Assembly (NCBI RefSeq): GCF_036962685.1
Contig: NZ_JBALOP010000027.1
Span: 31,522-95,521 of the forward strand
Direction: 5' to 3'
DNA: 64,000 bases
Origin: Ferdinandcohnia sp036962685
GTDB taxonomy: Bacteria > Bacillota > Bacilli > Bacillales > Bacillaceae_L
In this document: in pieces, positions 26,136-34,599 of the stretch
Layout of the letters: each line of letters starts with the position of its first letter
Numbering within the stretch: the stretch's first letter is position 1
Program-made: the position numbers and the translations under genes
The notes under the pieces: generated by a model
What the model was told of the DNA's origin: nothing
Databases searched by the model: none
What the model saw: only the letters and a program-made list of their open reading frames with translations

Positions 26136-27020
26136 ATGAAATATGTAAATGCAGCACAGGTGCAAAAGAAACTTAATACACGTTTAGCAGTCAATAAAAT
26201 TGCAAAAACCATCTTTTTAATCTCAATACTATTCAGCCTAGTAGTGCTAGTAATCCTTTTTTATCGTGTTATTGCTCAAAGTCTTGGTTGGATTGACCTT
26301 CAATTTTTAACGAATAAATTATCAACGGTCGCTGAAAACGCTGGGATTATGGGCGCGATTCTTGGAACTCTCTGGTTAATGATTGTTGTAGCTCCAATTA
26401 CACTTATACTTGGTGTTGGAACAGCTATTTATCTTGAAGAGTATGCTACAAAAGGACGGCTTCAACGCTTTATTCAAACAAATATTTCCAACCTTGCAGG
26501 TGTTCCGTCAATCGTATTTGGTATTTTAGGATTAACTGTTTTTGTCCGTGGATTTGGATTAGGAAATATTGTATTAGCTGGTGGACTCACTATGTCACTA
26601 TTGGTACTTCCTATCGTTGTTGTGGCAAGTCAAGAATCAATTCGCGCAGTTCCCGGGTTTTTACGTGAAGCTTCGTACGGAATGGGAGCTACAAAATGGC
26701 AAACGATTAAAAATGTTGTTTTACCAGCGTCAATACCTGGAATTTTAACAGGAGCTATTTTGGCACTTTCAAGAGCAATTGGTGAAACTGCTCCACTTGT
26801 TGTTCTTGGAATTCCGGCCTTATTAATTCCACTACCTGATAGCATTTTTGATAAGTTCACCGTAATGCCAATGCAAATTTATTATTGGACACTTGATTCT
26901 GCACTGGTAGCTGAATACGCAAATCTAGCGGCAGCAACAATTGTTATTTTGCTAATCATTCTATTCTTAATGAACTCTATTGCAATCCTGATTAGAAATA
27001 AATTCCAAAGAAGATTCTAA
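26136..27020 (+). CDS. pstA: Phosphate ABC transporter permease PstA
   Basis: A 294-residue second permease subunit with six helices. The conserved loop is SIRAVPGFLREASYGMGATKWQTIKNVVLPASIPGI and then SRAIGETAPLVVLG. ATG 26136 is set by AAGGAGGAATATTAAG; the longer frame from 26094 lies inside pstC. It forms the membrane channel with PstC. Confidence 0.93.
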   Translation: MKYVNAAQVQKKLNTRLAVNKIAKTIFLISILFSLVVLVILFYRVIAQSLGWIDLQFLTNKLSTVAENAGIMGAILGTLWLMIVVAPITLILGVGTAIYLEEYATKGRLQRFIQTNISNLAGVPSIVFGILGLTVFVRGFGLGNIVLAGGLTMSLLVLPIVVVASQESIRAVPGFLREASYGMGATKWQTIKNVVLPASIPGILTGAILALSRAIGETAPLVVLGIPALLIPLPDSIFDKFTVMPMQIYYWTLDSALVAEYANLAAATIVILLIILFLMNSIAILIRNKFQRRF

Positions 27021-27048
27021 TCTTATTTGAAGGGGAGAAACTCAAACG

Positions 27049-27855
27049 ATGTCATTAAAAGTTGTTAGTAATAAAAATGTAAATACAGCTCAAATAGATA
27101 AAAAAGTTGTGTATGATACTAAGGATTTAAACCTTTGGTATGGGGAAGATCATGCGTTAAAAAATATTAATTTTCCAATCTATGAAAACGAAGTGACGGC
27201 AATCATTGGGCCGTCAGGATGTGGAAAATCAACTTATATTAAAACATTAAACCGCATGGTTGAACTCGTACCGATTGTCCGAATTTCCGGTGAGATTTTA
27301 TATCGAGGAAAAAACATTTTTGATAAGTCTTATAAAGAGGAAGAGCTTCGAACAAAGGTTGGAATGGTTTTCCAAAAGCCAAATCCGTTTCCAAAATCCA
27401 TTTACGACAATATAGCATATGGACCTCGAATCCATGGAATTCGAAACAAAAAGATACTTGATGAAATTGTGGAAAAGAGTTTACGAGGGGCTGCCATTTG
27501 GGATGAGGTGAAAGACCGTCTACACGAGAACGCATATGGACTTTCAGGCGGTCAGCAACAAAGAATTTGTATTGCTAGATGTTTAGCAATCGAACCTGAT
27601 GTTATACTAATGGATGAGCCGACTTCTGCACTTGACCCGATTTCGACATTAAAGATTGAAGAACTAGTTCAGGAACTAAAGCAAAGCTTTAGCATTATCA
27701 TCGTTACACACAACATGCAACAAGCAGCACGTATTTCTGACCGAACTGCATTTTTCCTGAGTGGAGAAATTGTCGAGTACGAAAAAACTGATAAAATGTT
27801 CTCTAACCCATCCGACAAGCGCACTGAAGACTACATCACGGGTCGTTTTGGCTAA
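27049..27855 (+). CDS. pstB: Phosphate ABC transporter ATP-binding protein PstB
   Basis: A 268-residue ATPase energising phosphate uptake. Walker A GPSGCGKST, Q-loop VFQKPNPFPKSIYDN, signature LSGGQQQRICIARCL, Walker B VILMDEPTSALDP and switch IIVTHNM are all intact. The N-terminal 20 residues before VVYDTKDLNLWYG are unconserved. ATG 27049 follows AAGGGGAGAAAC. Only one pstB is present here, whereas B. subtilis has two in tandem. Confidence 0.95.
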   Translation: MSLKVVSNKNVNTAQIDKKVVYDTKDLNLWYGEDHALKNINFPIYENEVTAIIGPSGCGKSTYIKTLNRMVELVPIVRISGEILYRGKNIFDKSYKEEELRTKVGMVFQKPNPFPKSIYDNIAYGPRIHGIRNKKILDEIVEKSLRGAAIWDEVKDRLHENAYGLSGGQQQRICIARCLAIEPDVILMDEPTSALDPISTLKIEELVQELKQSFSIIIVTHNMQQAARISDRTAFFLSGEIVEYEKTDKMFSNPSDKRTEDYITGRFG

Positions 27856-27882
27856 AAAATAAATATATAAGGGGAGTAGAGT

Positions 27883-28542
27883 ATGTCCATACGCACGACG
27901 TTAGATAAAGATTTAGATCGTCTTAAAGAATTACTTATTGAAATGGTAAATCTATCAAAAATTGCTGTTGAAAAATCAGTCCAATCACTGGCACACCAAA
28001 ATATCGAAATGGCTGAGCAAATCATTAAAGAAGACCAACATATTAACGAACTTGAAGAAGAAATCAATAACTTGATTATTCAACTAATTGCTCAACAACA
28101 GCCGGTCGCATCCGATCTCCGCACGATTATCGCTGGATTGAAAATCTCAAACGATGTTGAACGAATCGGTGACCTAGCCGTAAATATCTCAAAATCTGTA
28201 ATCCATATTGGAAACGGGCCACTCATCAAGCCAATTGTAGATATTCCTAAAATGGCTGAAATGGCTTTAGACATGTTAAATAACGTAATTAAAGCCTATA
28301 TCGAAAAGGATATCGAGCTTGCGATTACAACAGCAAAGGCCGATGATGAGGTCGATGATTTATACGGTAAGATTATCAAAGAATTGCTTGAATTAATGCC
28401 AAGCAAACCTGATGCATTCAATCAAATCTCACAGCTGTCCTTTGTTTCCCGTAATATCGAACGGATAGCAGACCATACAACCAATATGTCTGAACATATC
28501 ATTTATATGGTAAAAGGTAAAAATGTCGATCTTAACGCCTAA
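27883..28542 (+). CDS. phoU: Phosphate transport regulator PhoU
   Basis: A 219-residue all-helical protein with two PhoU repeats, each with the metal-site pattern (DLRTIIAGLKISNDVERIGDLAVNISK and SRNIERIADHTTNMSEHIIY). PhoU dampens Pst activity and the phosphate two-component system. B. subtilis itself lacks phoU in its pst operon, so this is a point where the organism differs. ATG 27883 follows AAGGGGAGTAGAGT. Last gene of the operon. Confidence 0.92.
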   Translation: MSIRTTLDKDLDRLKELLIEMVNLSKIAVEKSVQSLAHQNIEMAEQIIKEDQHINELEEEINNLIIQLIAQQQPVASDLRTIIAGLKISNDVERIGDLAVNISKSVIHIGNGPLIKPIVDIPKMAEMALDMLNNVIKAYIEKDIELAITTAKADDEVDDLYGKIIKELLELMPSKPDAFNQISQLSFVSRNIERIADHTTNMSEHIIYMVKGKNVDLNA

Positions 28543-28543
28543 C

Positions 28544-28580
28544 AAAAAACTCAAGCCAATCCAAGGCTTGAGTTTTTTTA
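28544..28580 (+). terminator. Terminator of the pst-phoU operon
   Basis: Stem AAAAAACTCAAGCC/GGCTTGAGTTTTTT with a seven-base loop and T run. Confidence 0.9.
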
Positions 28581-28599
28581 TCCCGCATTAACGAGTAGT

Positions 28600-28771
28600 A
28601 AAACTCCACCTCTAAACTTTAGAGGTGGGGTTAACTGTTCGTAAAAGCCCGATTAAAGGAACAAAGACTAAAAACGCCACGTCCTGTGGCAATGTCTTTG
28701 TGACCCACATCATGTGGGCCTCAACTAACAAACAGCGGGGATGAAGTAAACCCCAATGATTGAAGTTTCAC
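28600..28771. repeat. Composite repeat: hairpin-ended element with a family A core (A3)
   Basis: Starts AAACTCCACC and ends GAAGTTT, a near inverted repeat. The left part holds the hairpin CCTCTAAA-C-TTTAGAGG; the right part holds GGGGATGAAGTAAACCCC. Between them, 28652-28721 repeats the middle module of family A (ACAAAGACTAAAAACGCCAC, GTCTTTGTGACCC, CATCATGTGGGCC) but lacks both family A ends. Hairpin ends of this kind resemble IS200/IS605-type remnants, but no transposase is present. Confidence 0.6.
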
Positions 28772-28772
28772 T

Positions 28773-28859
28773 TTATGTAGTCAAATAGTAAATAGTCCCA
28801 TAGACAATGGTTGATATGATAATTCCAATTGCGATTCCACGTAATAAATTTTTATCCAT
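28773..28859 (-). CDS. Small 28-residue membrane protein
   Basis: ATG 28859 overlaps the stop of the upstream gene as TAATG. The product is MDKNLLRGIAIGIIISTIVY.. ending YYLTT: a positively charged start and one transmembrane helix. Tight coupling to the gene before it and a clean amphipathic-to-hydrophobic design suggest it is real, although it is short and I do not recognise it. It might form a complex with the membrane-anchored neighbour. Confidence 0.55.
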   Translation of the reverse strand: MDKNLLRGIAIGIIISTIVYGTIYYLTT

Positions 28860-29218
28860 TAAATGAGCCCCATTTTCTTTGCTTGCTCTAGAATGAGACG
28901 AACTTCTTCAACTGGTAAATTTGTTTTATTTCCGATTTCCTCATAGCTCAAGCCTTTATCATATAAAGATAAAATGGAGGTATTTGATAAAGACATGGAA
29001 CTTGTTTGCGGTAGTCCCATTTCATCATCAATGTCATTTGTGAGTAGTTCTTCCTCTAAGATCTTCATTTTTTTCTTTAAAAGATACGTTTCCTGTATTA
29101 CGGAAAGGGAAAGCTGATCTATTTCTTCTTGGACCGATTTTATCCGGTCCTTCCCATAAAAGGAGATAACAAGAAGAAGAATTGCGATACCTAATAAAAT
29201 AATAAATGCGTATACCAT
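28859..29218 (-). CDS. Membrane-anchored coiled-coil protein, YqzD-like position
   Basis: A 119-residue protein. The N-terminal transmembrane helix (VYAFIILLGIAILLLVISFYG) is followed by a short coiled coil (VQEEIDQLSLSVIQETYLLKKKMKILEEELL). A C-terminal helix-turn-helix-like segment ends it (ILSLYDKGLSYEEIGNKTNLPVEEVRLILEQAKKMG). The last part looks like a small DNA-binding-type helix pair, as in some membrane-tethered regulators, but may serve protein contacts. ATG 29218 is chosen because GGAGTGA precedes it; the frame could start at 29236. B. subtilis has yqzD, of similar size, near this place; identity is not certain. Confidence 0.7.
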   Translation of the reverse strand: MVYAFIILLGIAILLLVISFYGKDRIKSVQEEIDQLSLSVIQETYLLKKKMKILEEELLTNDIDDEMGLPQTSSMSLSNTSILSLYDKGLSYEEIGNKTNLPVEEVRLILEQAKKMGLI

Positions 29219-29359
29219 ATCTTCACTCCATTCCATAACTAATCTTATCGTAACTTACTAATGTGGACAACACTTTGTATACCTGTTAATTGTATTTTAA
29301 TATAGTGATTAGAATTTCTTTTTCACCAAAAAATAGGACTGGAATTTTGAATAGTTAAG

Positions 29360-29368
29360 TGGTATGAT
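29360..29368 (+). promoter_or_regulatory. Extended -10 promoter of rpmG
   Basis: TGGTATGAT (TGn plus TATGAT) lies 45 bases before the rpmG start. No clear -35. Confidence 0.5.
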
Positions 29369-29412
29369 AGGTAAGTCTGATTAAAGCTTTAAATGTTTGG
29401 AGGGAAATAACG

Positions 29413-29562
29413 ATGCGTGTTAAAATCACTTTAGCTTGTACTGAAACTGGTGATCGTAATTATATTACAAAGAAAAATAAGCGAAATAACCCTGACCGTC
29501 TTGAACTTAAGAAATATAGCCCAAGACTTAAAAAGGTTACTCTACACCGCGAAACAAAGTAA
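29413..29562 (+). CDS. rpmG: 50S ribosomal protein L33 (zinc-free type)
   Basis: A 49-residue L33: MRVKITLACTETGDRNYITK, then KNKRNNPDRLELKKYSPRLKK and HRETK. Only one of the four zinc-ribbon cysteines of the C+ form remains (C9), so this is the zinc-independent form, like B. subtilis RpmGA as I recall it. ATG 29413 follows GGAGGGAAATAACG, a strong site. A terminator directly follows the stop. No Zur box is visible upstream, so zinc control is not indicated. Confidence 0.95.
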   Translation: MRVKITLACTETGDRNYITKKNKRNNPDRLELKKYSPRLKKVTLHRETK

Positions 29563-29594
29563 CAGTAGGAAAGAAATTTCCTGCTGTTTTTTTT
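29561..29594 (+). terminator. Terminator after rpmG
   Basis: Stem AACAGTAGGAAA/TTTCCTGCTGTT (29561-29572, 29577-29588) then eight T; it begins within the stop codon. Confidence 0.9.
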
Positions 29595-29632
29595 ATTATA
29601 TAATTGAAGCAATGATGAGGAGGCGAATTAGG

Positions 29633-30202
29633 TTGAAGTTGAAACAGGAAATGAGAAAGGAAAAGAAGGAGACTTTACGTTCTATTGATAAAGTTACTTT
29701 AAATAAAAGGTCACTGGAAATTACAGAACAAGTCCTTTCATTAACGGAGTGGGTGAACGCAAAGACAATTGGCATCACGATTTCGCAGGAATTTGAGGTC
29801 AATACGAAATACTTGATTGAAAAAGCATGGGAATCAAAGAAACGAGTTGCTGTTCCAAAATGTCATCCAAAGACAAAAACAATGACATTCCGTGAAATAA
29901 CATCATTTTCACAATTAGAAGTAGTCTATTATGGATTACAAGAACCAATTGAAGAACAAACACGAGAGGTTTTACATAATGAGATAGATGTATTGTTTGT
30001 CCCTGGCCTAAGTTTCGTAACGAACGGATACCGCCTTGGCCACGGTGGAGGATATTATGATCGATATTTAACAGAATATCAGGGCAATACCGTTTCTTTG
30101 GCATTTCCAGAGCAACTGGTAGAAGAACTACCGATTGAGCCATTCGATATTCCTGTTCAAAAAATCGTGACAAACACAGGGGTTATAGACCCGCATGATT
30201 AA
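29633..30202 (+). CDS. yqgN: 5-formyltetrahydrofolate cyclo-ligase
   Basis: ATP-dependent conversion of 5-formyl-THF to 5,10-methenyl-THF. 189 residues. Conserved sites: the basic N-terminus KQEMRKEKKETL, GITISQEFEVNTKYLIEKAW, VAVPKCHPKTKTMTFREI, and the nucleotide/metal motif DVLFVPGLSFVTNGYRLGHGGGYYDRYL. The start is TTG 29633 behind GAGGAGGCGAATTAGG; upstream codons in this frame run back into rpmG and its terminator and cannot be used. It overlaps the next gene by eight bases. Confidence 0.93.
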   Translation: MKLKQEMRKEKKETLRSIDKVTLNKRSLEITEQVLSLTEWVNAKTIGITISQEFEVNTKYLIEKAWESKKRVAVPKCHPKTKTMTFREITSFSQLEVVYYGLQEPIEEQTREVLHNEIDVLFVPGLSFVTNGYRLGHGGGYYDRYLTEYQGNTVSLAFPEQLVEELPIEPFDIPVQKIVTNTGVIDPHD

Positions 30203-30989
30203 TCTTTCCATCCAAATACTAGCTTCTATTGCCGTGGCAGTAGCAGGATATAGGCTAAAATCTTTAACAATTAGCGGGGCTGCTGGGACGATTATTGTAG
30301 GAAGTGCTGTGTCGATAGGATTTGGTTATCGTGGCTTACTGTTAGTAGGTGTCTTTTTTGCAAGCTCGAGCGTATGGAGTAAATTAAAGGCTGGAAATAA
30401 AGAAAATCTCAAAAATAAAGTGGCTAAAGGTGAGCAGAGGGATATCATCCAAGTCTTTGCTAATGGTGGAATTGCCGCATTAGCAGGATTAATGTTTGCA
30501 TGGACTGATTCATTGTTTTGGTTATACTTTTTCATTGGATCCATCGCAGCTGCAAATGCAGATACATGGGCTTCAGAAATTGGGACACTTAGTAAGAAAA
30601 TGCCAATTTTACTTACAAAAATGAAGCGGGTGGATGCAGGTACATCAGGTGCAGTATCAGTATTAGGAACGATAGCTGGCTTTTTGGGCTCATTTCTCAT
30701 TAGTCTCATTTCATTTTTAGTTTGGCCTGAGCTTTCAGTAGTTCTGTTGGTAGGACTTACTTTGACTGGATTCTGTGGAAATTTATTTGATACCATTATA
30801 GGAGCAACCATCCAAGTCGTTTATAGATGCTCTATTTGTGGAATAGAAACGGAAAAAATGCTCCATTGTGGAAAGGAAACGAACTATCTCAGGGGCCTTC
30901 GCTTTTGCAATAATGACGTTGTGAATTTTTTATCAATTCTCCTTGCTTCTGGTCTTGGGACATATTTCCTTTCACTTATACAAGGATAA
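30195..30989 (+). CDS. DUF92 family membrane protein
   Basis: A 264-residue integral membrane protein of the DUF92/TMEM19 family with six or seven helices. Signature stretches are SGAAGTIIVGSAVSIGFGYRG, the polar patch GSIAAANADTWASEIGTLSKK, VDAGTSGAVSVLGT and GNLFDTIIGATIQ. A small Cys-rich loop (CSICGIETEKMLHCGKETNY) suggests a zinc site. Some relatives in plants act on phytyl phosphate; no such role can be claimed here. ATG 30195 overlaps the end of yqgN. Confidence 0.82.
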   Translation: MINLSIQILASIAVAVAGYRLKSLTISGAAGTIIVGSAVSIGFGYRGLLLVGVFFASSSVWSKLKAGNKENLKNKVAKGEQRDIIQVFANGGIAALAGLMFAWTDSLFWLYFFIGSIAAANADTWASEIGTLSKKMPILLTKMKRVDAGTSGAVSVLGTIAGFLGSFLISLISFLVWPELSVVLLVGLTLTGFCGNLFDTIIGATIQVVYRCSICGIETEKMLHCGKETNYLRGLRFCNNDVVNFLSILLASGLGTYFLSLIQG

Positions 30990-31031
30990 AATGAACAGCA
31001 TAATCAAAAAGTATATCTAGGAGGGATTAAA

Positions 31032-31211
31032 ATGTTAAGCTTATTGACCCGAATAGCTTTACTTATTGGTGGGATTTATGCTATATACAGGTATCGTTAT
31101 CGCATTTTTAATCGGGTATTTGGTAATCCAGCAGTTCGACGTGTCTTTATCAGTTCGTCGATGAAAATCCCATTTATTCGAAATAGAATGATACACCAAG
31201 CCTTCCGATAG
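31032..31211 (+). CDS. Small 59-residue membrane protein (YqgO-like position)
   Basis: ATG 31032 follows TAGGAGGGATTAAA. One N-terminal hydrophobic helix (LLTRIALLIGGIYAIYRYRY) is followed by a basic tail (NRVFGNPAVRRVFISSSMKI .. RNRMIHQAFR). It is conserved in place with the short yqgO of B. subtilis, but identity is uncertain. Function unknown. Confidence 0.7.
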   Translation: MLSLLTRIALLIGGIYAIYRYRYRIFNRVFGNPAVRRVFISSSMKIPFIRNRMIHQAFR

Positions 31212-31216
31212 AAAAG

Positions 31217-31256
31217 AAAACCTGTTGGCCCTCGTTCAACAGGTTTTTTCGTTTTT
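31217..31256 (+). terminator. Terminator after the 59-residue gene
   Basis: Stem AAAACCTGTTG/CAACAGGTTTT then TTCGTTTTTT. Confidence 0.9.
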
Positions 31257-31330
31257 TAAGACAGAAATTTGGTAACTGTTATAGAAAAACGTTTATAATA
31301 AAAGAAACTTATTGGACGAGGGGGGATTTG

Positions 31331-32878
31331 GTGTTCAAGCAGGATTATGTCTATTGGAAAATGATTGAGAGGCTTCAGTTGGAAGGTGGTTACCGAATTC
31401 TCCAGTTATCAAAATCAAACAATGAAATCTGGTTAGAGGGGACACAAAAAAACAAACCAAGAATTATTCGCATTCTACGCCATGATCTTGATTGGAGCAA
31501 TTGGATGCAGCGGGATATGGAAATCACAGCAGGAAGATTGGAGCAGTTAAGAAAACGACTATTTGCCCGCAAACTGGAAGCTCTAAATATTTATATCACG
31601 ACATACCCACCTGTTGATGATTGGAAATATCGATTGGATAGCCCACTTGTTGCAGGTACTAAAGGTCTTACTACGCTACATACTGTTTTAATTGATTCTG
31701 ACCAAAAGGATACAGGATTACAGGAAGTATCAAAGTTTGTTCATACTGAATTTGATTTGGATGACTCCATCTATATAGACGTTGAGACGATTGAAACCAT
31801 CAAACATGAAGTTATTACAGTTGCGAATAAGCGGATTTCAAGTGAAAAGGAAATTTTCCAAAATGGAAAACCGTTTTTTACATATATCTTAATTGCCATT
31901 CAGTTAATTATGTTTGCAGTCTTAGAATTGCATGGAGGTAGCACAAATACGGAAACTTTATTGAAATATGGGGCAAAGGAAAACTTCCGGATCTTAAATG
32001 GTGAATGGTGGCGCTTTTTCACGCCAATGATTTTACATATTGGATTCATTCATCTTCTTATGAATACCTTCGCGTTATATTATTTAGGGGCAGAAGTCGA
32101 ACGGTTATACGGAAAACTGAGGTTTTTATTGATTTATGTTTTTGCTGGATTTGTAGGAAGTCTAGCTAGTTTTGTGTTTAATGCAAATATTTCTGCTGGG
32201 GCTTCCGGTGCTATTTTTGGATGCTTTGGTGCACTTTTGTTTTTTGGAACAGCTTATCCCTCTTTATTTTTTAGAACGATGGGACCAAATGTGATTGGAA
32301 TTATTATTATCAACTTAGTCTTAGGATTTATGATTCCTGGAATCGATAACTCGGGTCATATTGGTGGTTTAGTTGGTGGCTTTTTAGCAGCAAGCATTGT
32401 ACATTTACCTAAGCGAAAAGAATTTGCGAAGCGATTAGGCGGACTTGTGGTAACAATAGCTACTGTTGGTGCACTTTTTTATGTCGGTTATGTGGTTCAG
32501 CCACATTCTGAAAATCCTCAATTTGTCGTGCAAACTGCACAGGAATTTATTCAATCCAATGAGTTTCAAAAAGCGTATGACATGCTTAAAACCGCCGAGG
32601 AAAAAGGTGCAGACGCACCAGAGGTATATTTTTATTTATCTTATACAGAGATAAAACTTGGTAAATTTGAAGAGGCAAGAGATCATTTAAAAATTGTCAC
32701 GATTAAAGCACCAGACATCTCAGAGGCACATTATAATCTTGCTTTAGTCTATGTCCAGCTGCAGGAATTCGTAAACGCAAAAAAAGCAGCAGATCAAGCG
32801 ATTAAACTAGACCCGGAAAATGAAAATTATAAAGAATTGATAAAAGAAATTAACGCAATGGAAAATAGCTCTTTGTAA
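31331..32878 (+). CDS. gluP: Rhomboid intramembrane protease GluP with TPR tail
   Basis: A 515-residue protein. A soluble N-terminal domain of about 180 residues is followed by a rhomboid core: HIGFIHLLMNTFALYYLG, the catalytic serine in SAGASGAIFGCFGALLFF and the catalytic histidine in NSGHIGGLVGGFLAA. Two or more TPR repeats form the C-terminus (PEVYFYLSYTEIKLGKFEEARDHLK, EAHYNLALVYVQLQEFVNAKKAADQAIKLDPENENY). Cleaves membrane proteins; in B. subtilis YqgP acts on the magnesium transporter MgtE. GTG 31331 has the better spacing to the GGGGGG ribosome site than TTG 31328. Confidence 0.93.
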   Translation: MFKQDYVYWKMIERLQLEGGYRILQLSKSNNEIWLEGTQKNKPRIIRILRHDLDWSNWMQRDMEITAGRLEQLRKRLFARKLEALNIYITTYPPVDDWKYRLDSPLVAGTKGLTTLHTVLIDSDQKDTGLQEVSKFVHTEFDLDDSIYIDVETIETIKHEVITVANKRISSEKEIFQNGKPFFTYILIAIQLIMFAVLELHGGSTNTETLLKYGAKENFRILNGEWWRFFTPMILHIGFIHLLMNTFALYYLGAEVERLYGKLRFLLIYVFAGFVGSLASFVFNANISAGASGAIFGCFGALLFFGTAYPSLFFRTMGPNVIGIIIINLVLGFMIPGIDNSGHIGGLVGGFLAASIVHLPKRKEFAKRLGGLVVTIATVGALFYVGYVVQPHSENPQFVVQTAQEFIQSNEFQKAYDMLKTAEEKGADAPEVYFYLSYTEIKLGKFEEARDHLKIVTIKAPDISEAHYNLALVYVQLQEFVNAKKAADQAIKLDPENENYKELIKEINAMENSSL

Positions 32879-32908
32879 AAAGTGTCTTGCTAAAAGGCGC
32901 TTTTCTTT
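32877..32908 (+). terminator. Weak terminator after gluP
   Basis: Imperfect stem AAAAGTGTC/GGCGCTTTT followed by TCTTT, overlapping the stop codon. Confidence 0.5.
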
Positions 32909-33001
32909 ATTTTCTCTGAAAAAGTATTTTTTTCCAGTTTTACGTCAAAGATGGATTAGTAGCCTTACAAGTTGCTTTTGGACGTGATTGGAGTGATTCA
33001 G

Positions 33002-34471
33002 ATGGGAAATGAAAAAGAAAAGCCAAAACATCCGGTCTCAACAAATATAGAGGAAAATAAAAGTTATTTAAAAGAAGCCCTTGGGGTTGATAAAAGCTTT
33101 GATGTCATACAAGTTGACGTAGAATACGCTGGCAAGGACATGTCTATGTTTTTAATTGATGGTCTTGTCAAAGATGACATGCTGCATCTACTACAAAAAT
33201 TTCTCGCCAAACAGGATGAAAATACATTAAAAATAGATGGCTTAGAAAAACTTCTTAAGACCTATATCCCTTATGTCGAGGTTGAAAGTGTAGATGACCT
33301 TGATAAGGTTGTAGATACGGTACTTGCAGGTCCTACTGCTCTTGTCATTGATGGGCTTGAGAAAGTGATCTTAATTGATGCTAGAACATATCCAGTAAGA
33401 GGACCTGAAGAGCCGGATACTGAAAGGGTTGTAAGAGGTTCAAGGGACGGCTATGTCGAAACAATCGTCTTTAACACGGCCTTAACAAGAAGAAGAATTC
33501 GGGATAAATCTCTCCGAATGGAATATATGCAGGTGGGACGACGTTCAAAAACGGATATTGTTATTAGTTATATTGAAGATATTGCTGATCCCAATCATGT
33601 TAAGGAAGTTAAGGATGCGATTTCAAAGATTGATACCGATGGCTTACCAATGGGTGAAAAGACGATTGAGGAATATATTTCGGGACGTCATTATAATCCA
33701 TACCCAGTAGTTAGATATACGGAAAGACCCGATACTGCGGCTGCTCATTTATTCGAAGGCCATATTATCATCATGGTCGATGGTTCCCCAAGTGTCCTCA
33801 TCACTCCAACAACATTTTGGCATCATATGCAGCATGCAGAGGAATATCGGAATAGTCCAGTTACCGGACTGTACCTTCGCTTAGTACGCTATATTGGTGT
33901 GTGGGCATCACTCTTTTTATTACCTCTCTGGTATTTGTTTGCTGTTCATCCAGAACTGTTGCCAGAAAGTCTTAAATATATTGGCCCGAATGATGATGGC
34001 AGATTACCATTGATTTTGCAGTTCTTTTTAATTGAAATAGGAATTGATTTATTAAGAATGGCAGCTATTCATACGCCGACCTCTCTTGCTACAGCATTGG
34101 GACTTGTCGCTGCCATGTTAATCGGGCAGGTAGCTGTTGAAGTTGGCTTATTCACAAATGAGGTTATTTTGTATTTAGCAATTGCCGCAATTGGGACCTT
34201 CTCTACACCGAGCTACGAAATGAGTCTTGCAAACCGCCTGGCTCGATTATTTCTGTTATTAACAACGAGTATTTTTGGAGTAATCGGTTTTGTCGGCGGG
34301 GTAACACTCTGGATCCTTTACCTAGCACGAATGAAATCCTTTAATGTACCGTATCTATGGCCGTTTATTCCGTTTTCCTTCAAAGGATTAAAGGATGTCT
34401 TATTCCGTGCACCCATTCCGTTAAAAAGAAATAGACCAAAAATATTGCATCCACAAGATCCTGATAAATAA
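33002..34471 (+). CDS. GerA-type spore germination protein, SpoVAF-like
   Basis: A 489-residue GerAA/SpoVAF family membrane protein. The soluble N-terminal half contains VLAGPTALVIDGLEKVILIDARTYPVRG, RGSRDGYVETIVFNTALTRRRIRD and GLPMGEKTIEEYI. Four or five helices follow, and the cytoplasmic end is PYLWPFIPFSFKGLKDVLFR. The tail LHPQDPDK and overall alignment point to SpoVAF (FigP), a spore inner-membrane protein that amplifies germination signals, rather than a nutrient receptor A subunit. B. subtilis spoVAF lies in the spoVA operon; here it stands alone. ATG 33002 follows GGAGTGATTCAG. Confidence 0.88.
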   Translation: MGNEKEKPKHPVSTNIEENKSYLKEALGVDKSFDVIQVDVEYAGKDMSMFLIDGLVKDDMLHLLQKFLAKQDENTLKIDGLEKLLKTYIPYVEVESVDDLDKVVDTVLAGPTALVIDGLEKVILIDARTYPVRGPEEPDTERVVRGSRDGYVETIVFNTALTRRRIRDKSLRMEYMQVGRRSKTDIVISYIEDIADPNHVKEVKDAISKIDTDGLPMGEKTIEEYISGRHYNPYPVVRYTERPDTAAAHLFEGHIIIMVDGSPSVLITPTTFWHHMQHAEEYRNSPVTGLYLRLVRYIGVWASLFLLPLWYLFAVHPELLPESLKYIGPNDDGRLPLILQFFLIEIGIDLLRMAAIHTPTSLATALGLVAAMLIGQVAVEVGLFTNEVILYLAIAAIGTFSTPSYEMSLANRLARLFLLLTTSIFGVIGFVGGVTLWILYLARMKSFNVPYLWPFIPFSFKGLKDVLFRAPIPLKRNRPKILHPQDPDK

Positions 34472-34480
34472 TGTATTTTG

Positions 34481-34508
34481 GAAGTGTTCAATGTTGAGCA
34501 CTTCTTTT
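34481..34508 (+). terminator. Terminator after the spoVAF-like gene
   Basis: Ten-bp stem GAAGTGTTCA/TGAGCACTTC (one G-T pair) then TTTT. Confidence 0.78.
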
Positions 34509-34599
34509 ACATTTTTAAGGACTTTCATTCGAAAGACTTGCGTGTTTGTATATTTTTGAATAAGCTAGATTTATAATGCGGAATGCAGAAGGTGAAAAT

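Noticed and set aside
29450..29632. N-terminal extension of yqgN
   Set aside because: The frame runs back through rpmG and its terminator; TTG 29633 has a proper ribosome site and family length.
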